NCBI RefSeq assembly: GCF_030272615.1
Contig: NC_081413.1
Location: 156,546,349 to 156,610,348 of the forward strand
Length of the DNA: 64,000 nucleotides
From: Cryptomeria japonica
Taxonomy: Eukaryota > Streptophyta > Pinopsida > Cupressales > Cupressaceae
Reading direction: 5' to 3'
Shown one piece after another: positions 1 through 13,546 of this stretch. The notes under the pieces were generated by a model. It saw only the letters and a program-made list of their open reading frames with translations. It did not search any database and was not told the DNA's origin. The number at the start of each line of letters is the position of its first letter. Position 1 is the stretch's first letter. The translations under genes were made by a program, and so were the position numbers.

Positions 1-889
1 TCAAAATCTTGTTTACTTGGGTACCTTTTTTGTGATAACCTCAACTTCTCTAACCTTGAGTCTCTAACCCTTTCCACTTAGTACCTTGTTAGAGTAGGAA
101 TTTTAGCCTTCCCCTTGCTTGGGTACCTACTGCAGACACATAAAATTGATGTATTGTTATTACTTGACTATTTATTCTACAATTGGTTGAATACAACCCT
201 AATTATTTAATTAATTATCTAATCTGCATTCCCTTGTTAATTGTGTGATCTTTTATAATTTAATTAATAAAATCATCACTATTCATCTACACTTATTTGT
301 AGTCTAAACCATTAATCAGTCCTCCTAAATATTCTACCTTAGATAAATAAATCTAATTATTTATTTACTTAACTCCCCCACCCCTGACCCCAAAAATTAA
401 ATAAATATGATCTTATTTATTTATTTATTTGTTTTCTACACCTTCATTAAGTGGGCTAAGACTCTCAACCCCTTAATCCCTCAATTGTACAACCAAGTCC
501 TAGTCAAACCCCTTCAAATCCCCTGCATCTTCCAAGGTGTAAAAATTCACGGGCCTTTGTACAAGTGACATAGTCTTAGTACTGCGTCACGTGAGTCAAA
601 GGACTCACCTTTCCCTCAAGGGTACTTCAAATTACCTCCTCCATATTGTCCACCCAATCTTCCCAAGGAGAATATCCACCCTTCATTTTACCTTCAATCC
701 CTCTCCCTTCATCTCCTCTAACCAAATGAAGAAATTTGTCATCCTCCCATCTTCCCAAGTCTCTCAACCATCATGAGTCACTAATCTCATATTTTAATTG
801 ACTAGCCATGTATTTTTTTAGCAAAAAAATTATAGATTGGATGTCATCCAAGTTGTAAGATCTTGCTATGAAGGTAGTCACCCAGGATC
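1..889. repeat. Decayed LTR-like AT-rich sequence
   Basis: No convincing coding frame. At about 130 the sequence TGCAGACACATAAAATTG resembles the TGTAGACACCTAAAATTG start of other LTRs in this window, so a + strand LTR fragment may begin there. TTTATT-type short repeats fill 380-430. No duplication or partner end was found, so this is a guess from resemblance. Confidence 0.3.
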
Positions 890-1170
890 TAGAGGCCTAA
901 TGGAATGAACGAGAACAAGAGAGAAATAATATGACAAGAATAAATTGTATTCCTATCAAGAATGCAATACTTTGACCTAAGGTGGAAAAGTGATAACATG
1001 GTAAAACCACTAAAGGTGGAATTTTTACATGAGGTGGAAAGTGATAACATGAAAAGTCCACTAAAGCTGGAAATGTCTTATGTTGTCACTAAGTATACTT
1101 AAGTGAAAGATGTAATTAGAATGTAGGTGAAGAACTAACAAGGTACAACACCTTTATCCAACACAAGACA
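890..1170. repeat. Degraded relative of the LTR at 49,129-49,617
   Basis: The phrases ACAAGAATAAATTGTATTC, repeated GGTGGAAAAGTGATAACATG and a CTTAAGTGAAAGATGTAA tail follow the same order as in the LTR of the non-autonomous copia element at 49,129. The match is visible by eye but diverged, and no boundaries can be fixed. Confidence 0.4.
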
Positions 1171-2640
1171 TTCATAACATCTTCAAATTCAACCTTTTGT
1201 TGTTGGAAAGATCACTGACATCCAACCATCCACGAGAACAACCACCTCATTATGGTGCAACAAGGGTTAATTTGTTGAGATATTTTGGGTTTGCATCACG
1301 TTATGTTAACTCCTATGCTTAATTATGAGTCTTACTTGTATTTTTGATAGAAAAGGTTAATATAATTTTAGATTGCTCTTGCATGCTCAAAATTTCATGT
1401 ACACACATGTTTGATCCCCGACATGTTACACTACATCAACTCATTTGGATCGTAGTTTTTAATATCTCCTTATTTGGGTACCTAGTATATAGTACTCCAA
1501 AATTGTGACCCAAACACTTTATGCTCCATTATCCCATCACGATCACAAGTTAAAATATATTCTTAGCTAGGTAACTCATATGTCACACTTTTGAACCCTT
1601 CTCTCTTTTCTTTATTTATGAAAGTTTTAGACTTGTCCCAATTGGCATGCCTCCTACCAAAACCTCAACTCCCCAATCCTCACACTAAGTCGCCCATCAA
1701 ATCCAAAGTTTCAACCTCCCCCTTACTCAAGCACCTTTCCCACAGTACCCTTGAAGTCTAATGCTCCTAGTTGTTGCATTGTTTGGTTCCGCCTATAGGG
1801 TCTCAAAACTATAGGTCCACAATCCTAAACACATATTTTTACACCTTTAATGCTAAGAATGTATTTGAGAGGGTGAAATAGATGTTCATTTACACATTGA
1901 AGATGATTAATGTTTTGCTTTAAGAGTGGGTAACATCTCCTACTCTTTGATCTTATTTTAAATTCAAGAGGGTGTTCCTAGATGTATGCCTTAATAGGAA
2001 TTCAAATAAAATAAAATGGATAACCTAATTAACAAAAAAAATCTATACTCAAGCTACACATTTAACCCATATGACTACATCTAGGTCAAGAGTGACTAAA
2101 TATAAAGACCTCTTTATAATTGAAAAATATTTTGCACGTGCATCTACAATTAAGAATAATTTTATGATTCATTGAGATAGTTTCACTTATAACTTCATAA
2201 AAATTTGTAAGATATGAATGTATTAAACATTACTCTCTAAAAGGTGTGATAATTAGGTTTTTCTCAGAGTTTTTTATTTTTATTTTTAGTTGAATCATTC
2301 ATAACACATATTCATTCTAAAATTAATTTCTACACTACCAGTGACTAATTTTATGATAATTTAGAATGTTTGTGGAAGGTCTTAGCCTCAAGATCAATCC
2401 CTTGTTGAGTAAAAGAGTGTATCTTTATCTCAACATTAAAAAGTGTTTTGTAATAATGGATGATTATGATTTCTCTTTCAATTACACAAATAAATGTGCA
2501 CTTAAAAATTAGCTGGTTATTCTCATTCCATGCTTCTTTTATCCCTCCAGATAAGATTTTTTTTATTTAATAAGTTATACATGCATGCTTGACCTTAACA
2601 ATGAGTAGTCACATAACCATTTTCCATCTAGAAGTGTCCA
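1171..2640. other. No gene seen
   Basis: AT-rich DNA without a frame, terminal repeat or RNA gene that I can support. Confidence 0.5.
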
Positions 2641-4110
2641 ACATGATACAAAAATAATGTTTAATGATGAAAAAGGTGATTTTATTTCTGATTTGAATGA
2701 GATATATGCACATTTCCATGACCTTGACCCTCCTTACCAAAATATAGAACACCTCAAAATATTGGATGGTGACTCAATCTTTGATTTTCATGATAGGTTT
2801 ATTGCTACTATTAACAATCTTTCACATGATTGAAGGCATGTTGAAATTTTATGTATAGGCATGTGTTATGAGGCTTTCTATCTTGGTGCAAGATTAATTG
2901 CCCATAAGTACAATCCAAAAAATTTAAGCATGCTAATTGAGTGTGCTAGTACTAATGTTATTGATGGTGTTACTACTATTCATGATGACTTGTTTGGTGG
3001 GTCTTCTTCAGAGTGCAATGATGATGTGGTTGTTAGGGATGCAAGTAAGAGTCTTGAAGTACAAAAACATTTTTTTTCATTTTTTTTTGTTTGTTGATCC
3101 TACTGTATATGGTGAAAATGGATAACAACAATAACGATATTGAAAGGCTAAATAGATTCAACCACAAAACCCTAGCCTAACAACAACAAAGATCCACCAT
3201 AACATATGAAGATTACCTAAGACAATGCAAATCAAATGAAATCACAAAGATTATACCATCACATGTCCAATAGGGTTTGGATCTCCATTCTTCCTATCTC
3301 CATTGATCTTGTTTGATGTATTTGCTCTCAGATTTTATGTGCACAAGAGCTCAACAAAGAACGGAATGTGGTTGCAAGTAGGATCGTATATGCCAAGTAG
3401 TCCATTGATCAAGTAATTAGAATGATTGATTAGGGTTTGATAATGAAGGAAGCATCTCCTTATATAGAAGACACAATATGAAATGGAGGGATAAGATTGA
3501 GAGGTGTAAAAGGAGGTCGGCTATGATTAGAGGGTAGGTAAAAGAAATAATAAAATAATGAAAGGGGTAGGTAGTGTAGGAATTAAGAGATGAATGACAT
3601 GTGTCATGGGTAGAAAAGGTTAATGAATTAATTAAATAAATAAAGATTTATTTAATTAATAGAGGAAGTGGGATAATTAAATAAATAAGATATTTATTTA
3701 ATTTAGGAAAAGGATAATTTAAATAAATAAATGTATTTATTTAAATGAGAAATAAGGCTAGAAGAGGATAAATGAATTAATTAAAAAAATAAAGATTTAT
3801 TTAATTAATAGAAGAATTAAGCTTAGATAATTAAATAAATAAAATATTTATTTAATTAGACTGGACAATTTTAGGTGTCTACACCTACAAATGAGGAGTT
3901 TCATACACTCCATGTTGCAAAGGAGAAAGATGAAAGTGTCAGTGTGTGTGATCTAATTGATTCTAGCCACAAGGATATGGACATGATTTTTAAAAAATGG
4001 AGAAATTGTCTTTTTCTGATGTGGACTATGTTGGAAGGTGTGCCCCCTTTGTCCTCGTGGTTGTTCATCATGACCCTTGAGGATTCACAACATAGCTTAA
4101 CCACCTCCGA
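2641..4110 (+). pseudogene. Unknown coding remnant split by a solo LTR
   Basis: A + strand frame at 2,861-3,097 (motifs YLGARLIAHKYNP and TNVIDGVTTIHDDLFGG) looks like real protein sequence. It slips frame in the poly-T run at about 3,070. If the solo LTR at 3,104-3,883 and one TSD copy are removed, the frame continues into 3,884-4,010 with DPTNEEFHTLHVAKEKDE. The LTR therefore landed inside what was once an open frame. I do not recognise the family. A retroelement gag/pol segment is the likeliest source because every other coding remnant nearby is one, but that is inference. Confidence 0.4.
3104..3883 (-). mobile_element. Solo LTR (family shared with 58,689-59,474)
   Basis: Begins TGTATATGG and ends GTGTCTACA, so it has TG...CA ends. 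It is flanked by a perfect 5-bp duplication CCTAC at 3,099-3,103 and 3,884-3,888. A TATATAAGG box is readable on the minus strand near 3,460, which suggests minus orientation (TGTAGACACC would be the LTR start). No PBS, PPT or internal region adjoins it, so it is a solo LTR left by LTR-LTR recombination. It interrupts an older coding remnant. Confidence 0.85.
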
Positions 4111-4299
4111 TGGTTTTTTTTATCTTTGGTGTTTGTATCAAGTATTAAAAGGTTGGTTTTTGGCACAACGACAAACCTTGGCTAATAAATGGTATCAAAG
4201 CTTAGGTCATGAGCTTGAATCTCTTAGTTGCATTGAGGGGGTATTGTTGGAAGGTGTGTGCTCTTCATCCCCTTGGTTGTTTAGTTTTCTTGGGGTCCC

Positions 4300-4990
4300 C
4301 ATGGTGTAAGTTTTCTTGGGACCCCCAACTTGAATGGTAGCCATTTACTCTTGTAGATTTTGCACTTGTTTCATGAGTATATCAGTTTGTTTTAGTGGAA
4401 CCTTGACATTGAGATTCAAGTCAATGAAAGAATTAGTATTGGTATAGATTGGCGATTGATGGAAGGTAGAATTGTGTGATAGTTGGGAACTGGTCGGAGC
4501 ACTTAGTGGAGTAAAGTAAGCATATTGGGTATTGACATTTTATTGTGTTTTGGCGAAGGAGTTTCACGAGTGGAGATTTTGGTTCGATTGAGCATTCAAG
4601 TTACTGAAAGTGGATCCTATTGGATGCGAAGTGGAGATTTGTGATGCCCCTGTCATTTCTTGAGATGAAGCATTGGTACTTAAGGACAACATACTTTGGG
4701 TCGATCTCTAACTTTGGGTATTGGTGTTGGAAGGTGTGGGAGCTTGGGTGGAAGAAATGTTGCTCTAAACACTTAGTGGATTATTGAAAAGAGGGTTGTT
4801 GAAGGAGGAGGTAAATGTGGAATTTAATGTGGCGCTTTGAGTGGTGCTAACCAAGGGAAAATTAGTGGATATTGGTTGCAATGACAACCCTTTTGAGGAT
4901 CCCATACTTTACAAAGGTTGGGTTTTGGGTTGCATTAATGTGGAGATATCAAAACCAGGGAGTAATTTTGCACCATTCGAAGCTAACAAT
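4300..4990 (-). pseudogene. Decayed retrotransposon gag-like frame
   Basis: Reading the minus strand from about 4,906 down to 4,300 gives one coherent Ser/Thr/Gln/Asn-rich frame containing MGSSKGLSLQPISTNF and, near its end, MATIQVGGPKK. It carries five internal stops: TAG, TAG, TGA, TAA and TAA. Each sits where a single C-to-T change from CAG, CGA or CAA would create it. Low-complexity gag regions of plant Ty3/gypsy elements look like this, but no zinc knuckle, protease or reverse transcriptase is joined to it, so the assignment is tentative. Another minus frame at 5,224-5,568 may be part of the same remnant. Confidence 0.4.
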
Positions 4991-5104
4991 AGGAAGTACC
5001 TATTTGATTCATGATTGAGGACTACATTTATGACTACAAGAACTTGGGGGGTCTTATTGTGCCCGCTCAAGCTCTTGAATGGTTAACCCTTTTTGAATAT
5101 TATC

Positions 5105-5650
5105 TGTTAGAGTCGTTATGTTGTGGCTAATAATTAATTATTTAATTATTAGTCTATTACACTCTATGCTTAAGCTAAAATTAGGCATCTTGTAATTCTT
5201 TAGGGTTTTCTCCTTTAGGGTTTCTAGTATCCTTTTATAAGGATTCTCTCTTTGTAATTTAAGTAATGATATTGCATTATTCTTGCACAATCAATATGAC
5301 TCCTCTTTTCTGGATCATTGAATTTTGGCCTCCATAGCTTTGTTTTTTCTTCTCTCCTTCTGTGACAAGTTTGCATGCAGGTTATCCTTAGGAGCTGTAG
5401 TGTTGATTTTTCCTCAACTCCTACATTATCCATAGAAAATAAATCATTAGGATTGGTGATGGTAGCATGATTCATTAAGGTGGGTGATCTTCGAGTTTGC
5501 CTATGAGAGTGTGACATAAGGTCCATAATATTGCAAGGATTGAAATTTGGGTCATTGGTGAGATCCATTTGATTCTTTTCTCTTTGTGATCAAGCGTGAG
5601 CCATAGACAACTCTTAGGAATACACTAAGGAAGATAAATACGCCAAACTA
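5105..5650 (+). repeat. Possible LTR promoter region
   Basis: TGTTAGAGTCGTTATG at 5,106 is an LTR-like start. CTTTTATAAGGATTCTCTC at about 5,231 is a good TATA context followed by a CT-rich stretch. There is no matching second end or TSD that I can find. Confidence 0.25.
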
Positions 5651-7850
5651 TATTTTTTGTTGTACTCAAGGATTTTGGGATGATTATGCAACTAAGGCAA
5701 TGATTGTACAAGCTTGTGTTTTTGGATATTTTAAATCTCTGAAATGACGACACTGCTAAGGAAACAATTAAGCTAATCTCTATTTTTTAAAATTTTCAAC
5801 TTCTTAGAATGACGAAACTTGCAAGGGAATGATTATGCAAATATATATATTTGGATCTTGGAATAGGGTGAAACGACTCTAAATGATACAAATGACTACC
5901 TTAGTCTTAAGATGTTTGAGCTTTGGAAAGGTTGGACAACCAAGTCTATGAAGGATGCCTAAGCTTAGTAAAAGGCTAATTAGGACCTCAAAGGTTTTTG
6001 TCAATTTGGGACAATGTGTTAGAGACTTTACCTTCACCAGACAAACAAGTGGAAGGGTTGAACTTGTTGATGTAGATACAATACAAGTTTGAGAGGTCAA
6101 AATGATCTAATTACCACTATGGCATAACAGTCAAAGTTGGATTCCTTGGTACTCAAAGTTGGTCTCAATACCATGCCAATGATGTTATCTAAAGAAACTT
6201 AATGACTACTATGTTATGCTAGAGACTTCCTAATAGAGACATTAAAATGTGCAAGTGGTACCTATAAAACTAATGACGAAACTATTAACAGGAAAGGATT
6301 TGGCAATCATAGTGACATAGGCAATTTTGTGTCCTAATTTTGGCTTAAGAATTGATCAATTGGTTTGAAGATTAACTCATGCAAATGTGTAACTAGAATA
6401 GTTAAGTGCAACATAGGGTTGGATCAAATGAGTACAATATTTTAGGTGAATGTGATACTAATTATAGCTACACAATAGATTTACAAATGCATGAGAAGTT
6501 TAACAAATGCATAACTTCGATTTTATTGATTTTTTGGGCTCAATTTTGGTCAAGGTTTTACAAACAGTCAAAATACAAAGAAGATAATGGGTTGTTGACT
6601 CGGACTTAACTTTGAAATCCAAAGTTTCATGTTAAGGTCCTAAATTAGCCCATAGATTGGACTAAGTCTAGTAGTATCAACACATTGAATTTTAACAAAT
6701 ACTTAAAAAAGAAAGTGCTTTTCCTACTCAAGGCAACAAAGGATACTAAGATAGGGCCCCTACTGTGATAAAATACCTATTCACAACATACAAAAAGAGG
6801 TTTGGTGCCTTGGGCCTAGTATCACACACTCAACAAACAATGACGCACCTTTCCTCTTACCTCAAAGATTCAAATATCTTGTGAACTAGGGGATTTCTAT
6901 TTTACTAAGGGAGGTACATGAGGGGTATCTACGAGGTATGATCCACACTCCTTGAACTATCAAGCACAGGGTTAAGTATTTGATCACAAGGGTTCTTATT
7001 TTATATTTGAGGAAACTAGCATATACATATTCGATTGTGGGACACTCAAGTCTCTAGTCAACCTAGCATGGCCCATATGTCCACATCCCAATTGAGACAC
7101 GTCAACATATGAACATGAGATGGGCTACAAATTTCGCTCTTAACCCTTTTTGTACAGTGCCCCAAACAAAATACTACTCGAGGTCAAACCAAGGGGTGAT
7201 GAAATCCCCAAGGAAGCCTCTCCTATAGGAATCCTATGATTTTATCTTACACCCAAGCTTCATGAAGGAAAGGGGAGAGGATACTTCTCATAGGATTCTA
7301 GGTAAATTACAAAATGTGATGAAGCACCAAACAATCAAACAGAGGTTAATTCCCTTTAAGAAAGTAAATGTTTTCTACACTACTAGGCAAAAATATACCA
7401 AAAAAAGAAAAGAAAACTAATTCTAATCTCCTTGCAACAAATAGAATAGTAGTTTCATTGTTAAGATCTTCTACCCATGTTTTCGAACATGCTACAAAAA
7501 GAAGATTAGTAGCACAAAATTTTACTATAGGAACATAAAATAACAGAAATTAGAAGTTAAAATTAACAGAAAACATAAAGGAAAACAACAAGACTGGGAT
7601 TGATACCTTCAGATAATTGTGTTACCAATCATAACGAATGTGGTATGTCATCAAGCATGTGTGGTATTTTGGGTTGCTTGTACATCGTTTTGCATGTTGT
7701 ATGTGTTACTGTGCTTGTCGAATGCATCGCCTGACTGCTTGTATGCGATGCTGTAGGATTCTCAAGCATAGAAAATTTAGTAGATGTGACATATATTCGT
7801 TAAATGCATAATTGGGACCTATAACCTACACATAATTCAAAATTCACAAA
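5651..7850. other. No gene seen
   Basis: Old AT-rich repeat DNA. Only short chance frames occur (6,406-6,609 and 5,879-6,100) with no recognisable motifs. Confidence 0.5.
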
Positions 7851-8981
7851 ACATAGAAATGTTGTTAGATTCACGTTTGGTTCACCAAAATGCATACGAT
7901 TGAAAATTTGGGAAAAAACATAATGTAATAGATTATTAAGAAACCACTAACTTAATCTATCACTAATCCAATTGTAACATAATAAAAGTATGCAAACGAA
8001 TTCGACAAATAAAGAATCAAACAATCAAAACAATGACAAACTCAATGTCAAATTGCGACATGAGACTTTTATAATTATTCTCCTTGTTTAATAAAATAAT
8101 AGTGGCTCTCAAAGTCGCATGGTACTTGCAGAATGTAAGCACAAGAATTTGAAGAATGTGGTTGTGATGATTGAGGATTGATGTTGATTTTATAGATAAA
8201 CTGGATTTGGATTAACGACTGAGATTGATTTGAGAATAGAGTTGGTCAACTGTTGAGGATTCATGACACAGGTTGGTGGGAGACAATTACTCAATGTGAC
8301 TAACTTTGATTGAGAATTTCACTCATCTGATTGACTCGATGACTAATTTGGTTGACCAGTTAGGAGAATTGATTGATTAGTTAGAAAAAAGGTGATTTCT
8401 AAAAGAGTAGATTGACTAGTTAGTTAGAAAAAGGTAATAGTTGACTCACTAGTGGGAATTGAGAGTCAGTGTCAGTTAAGGATTTTCAACATGTTATGTA
8501 GTAAATTGAAGTGAAATTGCATTTGGAGGAAATTTGGGTTTTCGAAAACATAAATTGAAATTGGAATGAGAGGGAAGTGAAGTTAACTTGAATTTGGAGG
8601 GAAATGAAATTTATTTGAAATGAACTCAAATAAATTAAAAAAAATATTTAATTTGGGAGGACGTCATTAGCTAGTTAAATAATTTGAAGAAATTATTTAA
8701 TTATGGGAACATTATAGAAATTGATTTAATTGAATAATAAAAGATTATTTAATTAAAGTAAATAATTGGAATTAATTAAATAATGTTCAGAAGAAAATTA
8801 TTAAAGATTAATTGATTATGAAATAGAGGAAGATTTGAGTTATGAACTTAAAATGGAGGAATAATGTTAATCCAAAGAATATAATTAGATCAATTAAATA
8901 ATTAAAATTATTTAATTAATAATTAAGGAATTATTAGTAAAATTGGTGTATGAAAGCATGAGACAATTTTAGGTGCCTACA
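7850..8981 (-). repeat. LTR, minus orientation; low-coordinate end unresolved
   Basis: The sequence ends ATTTTAGGTGCCTACA at 8,981, the same terminus as the LTRs ending at 3,883, 24,954 and 59,474 (TGTAG(A/G)CACCTAAAAT on the minus strand). A minus-strand TATA-like TCTATAAAATC lies near 8,195. The body consists of GATTGA/AATTAATTAAAT-type phrases, like the LTR at 23,849-24,954. I could not locate the other end or a duplication of the flanking AATAC, so the low-coordinate limit is approximate. Confidence 0.45.
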
Positions 8982-9309
8982 AATACAATGGTAAGTGAGA
9001 TCCTCAGATGCATGCTAATTCATTCACTGTGCTTTGTTGTACTTTTGTGCATCAAGACCATCTATTAGCTAAAATATTCCTATGATCCCTTAAGGAGATC
9101 ATGCTCGTTTCTTATCAACTCTATATTCTCTTTTGAATAACTTATTATTTATAAACAAACCTAATCCATTAAAACTAGTAATTGCACCTTTTGTATGCAA
9201 TGGGTAAGCCGAAGAGGTGTTGAAGATCTATTAGGGAAAATTTTGGTCTTTTACATGCAAACATTTATGCAGTACAAGAGGTCAATTGGGGCCTACCAAA
9301 AGGCTCACA

Positions 9310-10030
<721 letters not shown>

Positions 10031-13000
10031 ATAATACATTATACTTATTAATTTTATATTTTTATTTAATAATATATTATATATATTAATAAAAAGTAAA
10101 TTAAATAAATATAGATTAAACATATTTTGTAATAAAATATTCATACGTAAATTTCTTTATTTAACTTATTTCAAATAAATAAACTTAATCTAATTAATAA
10201 TAAACTAAAGCACGAAGTTTACATAAAATATATTTAAATTGTTTAAAATATAACAAACAATTATTTAAAAAAATGTAAATATAAATATAAATTATAAAAA
10301 ATAAATGGATAATTAATTTAAACAATATTATATTTAAAAATCTATTATAAAATATAACCAAAACATAAATTATATATAACATAAATATATAATTAAATAT
10401 TAAATATGAATATAAATATAGATTATATAATATAATATTGAAAGTAAAACTCTTTTATTCTTAAGTCTTTTGTGTAGAACAAAAACTCTTAAAATTCGAA
10501 AATTAATTTATAATATCAATAAAAAAATTCTTCAACAATTGGTAGCACCTAATATTCAAAAATATATTTGTCAAAATTAAATGAACATATGCAATGTGTA
10601 TTACAAGTGACTTTGACTTTAAAAGTAACAAATGTTTCAAAATTTCATCCTCCTTCCTCCTTGTAGTATGTGGGATGGAAATTAATAATAACAACAATTC
10701 ATTGCAGAAGAATACTTTAACACATTTTGGAAAAAATACTTGAAGAATTAAAATAACAAAAAATGGATGACCCAAATTGATACAATTGTCTTGCATGACT
10801 TTTCATCAAGTTTTGACTGTTGATGTAAAAAAACAAATCGTCCCTTTCAAATAAAGGAACACCTTCCACATAATTGTCTAAAAATAATCTCAATCTAATA
10901 AAACTTTAAAAAAAATTAAATGTATTATCACCTATCATTATCCTCACCATTAATTAAAATTCCAGACATTTTCCTTTCACAAATTTCAAAAAATATCTTG
11001 TGAAATTTAGTTGTCTATGAGGTGCACCTTTTTGGGAAGAGAGGAAAGAACGTAGATTTATTATTTTTTTCCATCCTTATATTCTTAAGTCTAGTCTCTT
11101 CAAAGGCACGCATTCACACAATTCTCTTAAAAGGGCCCTACGTTGATTTGACTTCCAATTCTTGACGTTTAATCTAAAGCTTCACTTTACATGAATGGAA
11201 TCTAAATTCATACTTTGAGAAACTAAAATAGTTGTAAATTTCAATGGTGAAATTCGTAGGTTTATGTTGATTTATTTGTATATAATTATAAATTGGGAAA
11301 TTGGGATATCTATGAAGTAATATATTAGTATTATTGTTTGGATAGAATTAATCTTTTGAGTTGCTTGCATAAATTTTTATAAGTGCTTCTTTCAATCGAA
11401 CAACTAGGAGGCAGGGCTCACTCTCAGCCATTGTTTGAATGCATTATCCAACTTCTGTTGTCAAGTTGTTTTATCACATTTCTTGTAGCACAAAATTCTG
11501 TTTGTAAAATCTTTGATTCAAAATAGTATTAAAAACACAGATAAGAGGATTTTGAATAGTTGTTCTATCTTTAAGACAAATTGCATTTCGTTCTTATTCA
11601 ATTTACTATCCTCAACCCTTAAGCATACAACTGTTATGCCTTTCACAAGTTTAAATCCTAGATTAACATAGGAACAAATTGAAATTGTAAACTTGAGTTT
11701 CAACCATAACCTTGAAATTAATCCTCTCAATTTTGTCTTAACACTTAAGTCAGGGGATTGGGAGAAGAGAAAGAATAATGAGGTGGGTAGCATGGGTTAG
11801 TAGTTAAAGGTGAACCAAAAGATTAAAAGAATGAGAGAAAATATGAGCATAAAAATGTAGAGGAAGATTTTCATGTGTGGGTGAGGGTTTGGTTTAAGTT
11901 TGTGTTCTCATTGAATTTTTTGTTTGTTTTACTTTTTACTTTGGTGTTGTGTTTTTAGTTTTTTCAAAGTTGTAAGAAGTTACAAAAAAGAAAGTCAAGT
12001 TCATCAAAATGTAATAAAAAATAAAACAACCTAGTGAAATATCTCAACTTTTAATTACTAGAATATGTTTATCTAAAAATCAATGTAAAAAATACATAGT
12101 TGAATTCAAAAGCACTTTATATATCTATATAAAATAGATTTCAATGTTTTTATTTTGGACAAATAACTATGGGATTTAATATTGAACTACCACAAAAGAG
12201 AAGGATATTGCATTATTGGACTAAGATAAAAATTGTACGTTTGAAAAGATATTGCAACATGTGTGTGTCCTCTTGGCATGCTAGCATCCTATATGATGTG
12301 GTCATGCTTGCATAAGGTTATGTCTTCTATACTTATAATGAAAAATCTTGCCCTTGTCACTATCCTTTACAACTATTATAGTACTTGTCATTACTTAACA
12401 TGGGAAAATTAGCACTAATACACATTTAGAGGCCTTCCTCAATTAAACATCTATACTTGATCCAACAAAAGTAGTTTAAATAGGTTTTAGAATGTGTGGC
12501 CCCAGAGGATGCACATGTAGGTGGTTATGGCAGTAGGTGGTGTGTGCAACAATGGTGGATGCCTTAAATAATTGAAAATAGTAAATTGTGTTTTGAGTGC
12601 TAGATGCTTAAATTAACAATCCTAGATTCATTTTGATCATTGGACACCAAATTAGTGTTGAAGGTTCATTAAAAGACAATGGTTTCAATAAAAAAAATCA
12701 TGTTTCAATGTGTAGGAAAGAGCACACATGGTACTACCCAAGTTTATAGCTAGTGGCATAAATGACAAAAAGTAAGCAAATATAGACAAAATAGAAGTTT
12801 CCTTGTTGGAAGAATAATGTCCATATAAAATAAAATAATTTTTTATAAATCGTATTTGGAAAAAATTGAATAAATCAAAATCTCACAATTGCTATAACAA
12901 ATATAACTAAATAATAAAACAAAATATAATTTTTTTCTCTATATTTCATGGTTAGCCAAAGTTCTTGTTACTTCACATGGAAACACAATCTCACTTATAT

Positions 13001-13270
13001 AGATTATACGCCTTAATCCCACAAAACTAGTGCAAATATTTAAACAAGATAGGATTGACGGTCCATAATGCCCGTGCACAATTATAATACATTTCATACG
13101 GTCTAAAATCCCATTAAACTCGTGAGTAATTTATGAAAGACACTCAAATTTAAAGAGCGCCAGCTATAATCCCAACAGAGAATTATGATTAGCCGGTAGC
13201 GCTTCCTCCAACCGACGGCACGCGAATCTTTAGAGTACTAGACTTAACCGTCCCGGCCAGTCATCGTCCA
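10031..13270. other. AT-rich intergenic DNA, no gene seen
   Basis: Contains no supported coding frame. The first 450 bp is almost only A and T. The last 300 bp is the distal upstream region of the fasciclin-like gene. Confidence 0.5.
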
Positions 13271-13277
13271 ACAAGCC

Positions 13278-13290
13278 CGCCACGTGTCCC
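13278..13290 (+). promoter_or_regulatory. G-box / ABRE element upstream of the FLA gene
   Basis: CGCCACGTGTCCC contains the palindromic G-box CACGTG (13,281-13,286) and an ABRE-type ACGTGTC. Plant bZIP and bHLH factors bind this core. It lies about 260 bp upstream of the chosen start codon in the only GC-richer upstream stretch, so a role in that gene's control is plausible but inferred. Confidence 0.5.
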
Positions 13291-13373
13291 GTTACCCAAA
13301 AAAACCGTTTGCTAATCAAACAATTAAAAATTAAAGCTGTCGCTTGTGCTTACCTGTTGTTCGCAAATTCGTT

Positions 13374-13546
13374 TTAGCGGAGGGCGCGAGAATCGAACTC
13401 GTCACCTTGGACAAGGTGAAATTATCTATAATATCGCATTATCCCCTATCACGGGGCAAATAATTTCTGAAAAAAGCGAAGCAAGGTACCTACTCATCAA
13501 TACTTCCTTGCTGCAGAGGTCCGGAGTTCGAGTCCCTGGCGTGGAG
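13374..13546. other. Two tRNA-like T-arm sequences in inverted orientation (SINE or tRNA relic)
   Basis: The minus strand at about 13,380-13,417 reads CACCTTGTCCAAGGTGACGA then GTTCGATTCTCG. This looks like an anticodon arm (GTC, Asp-like), a variable loop and a T-arm with a B-box. The plus strand at about 13,513-13,543 reads AGGTCCGGAGTTCGAGTCCC, a second B-box/T-arm-like sequence. Neither has a pairing 5' acceptor strand or a clear A-box, so neither is a functional tRNA. They lie in the presumed 5' leader, directly before the start codon at 13,547. Confidence 0.35.

Noticed and set aside
4028-4280. Possible tiny TRIM-like element: TGTTGGAAGGTGTG at 4,028 and 4,245 with a PBS-like TGGTATCAAAGC (4,190) and a purine tract between
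   Set aside because: Only about 40 bp of the two supposed LTRs can be aligned, and no target duplication is visible.
13346-13546. 67-codon N-terminal extension of the fasciclin-like protein
   Set aside because: The sequence is tRNA-like and would bury the signal peptide. The ATG at 13,547 gives a normal secreted protein.
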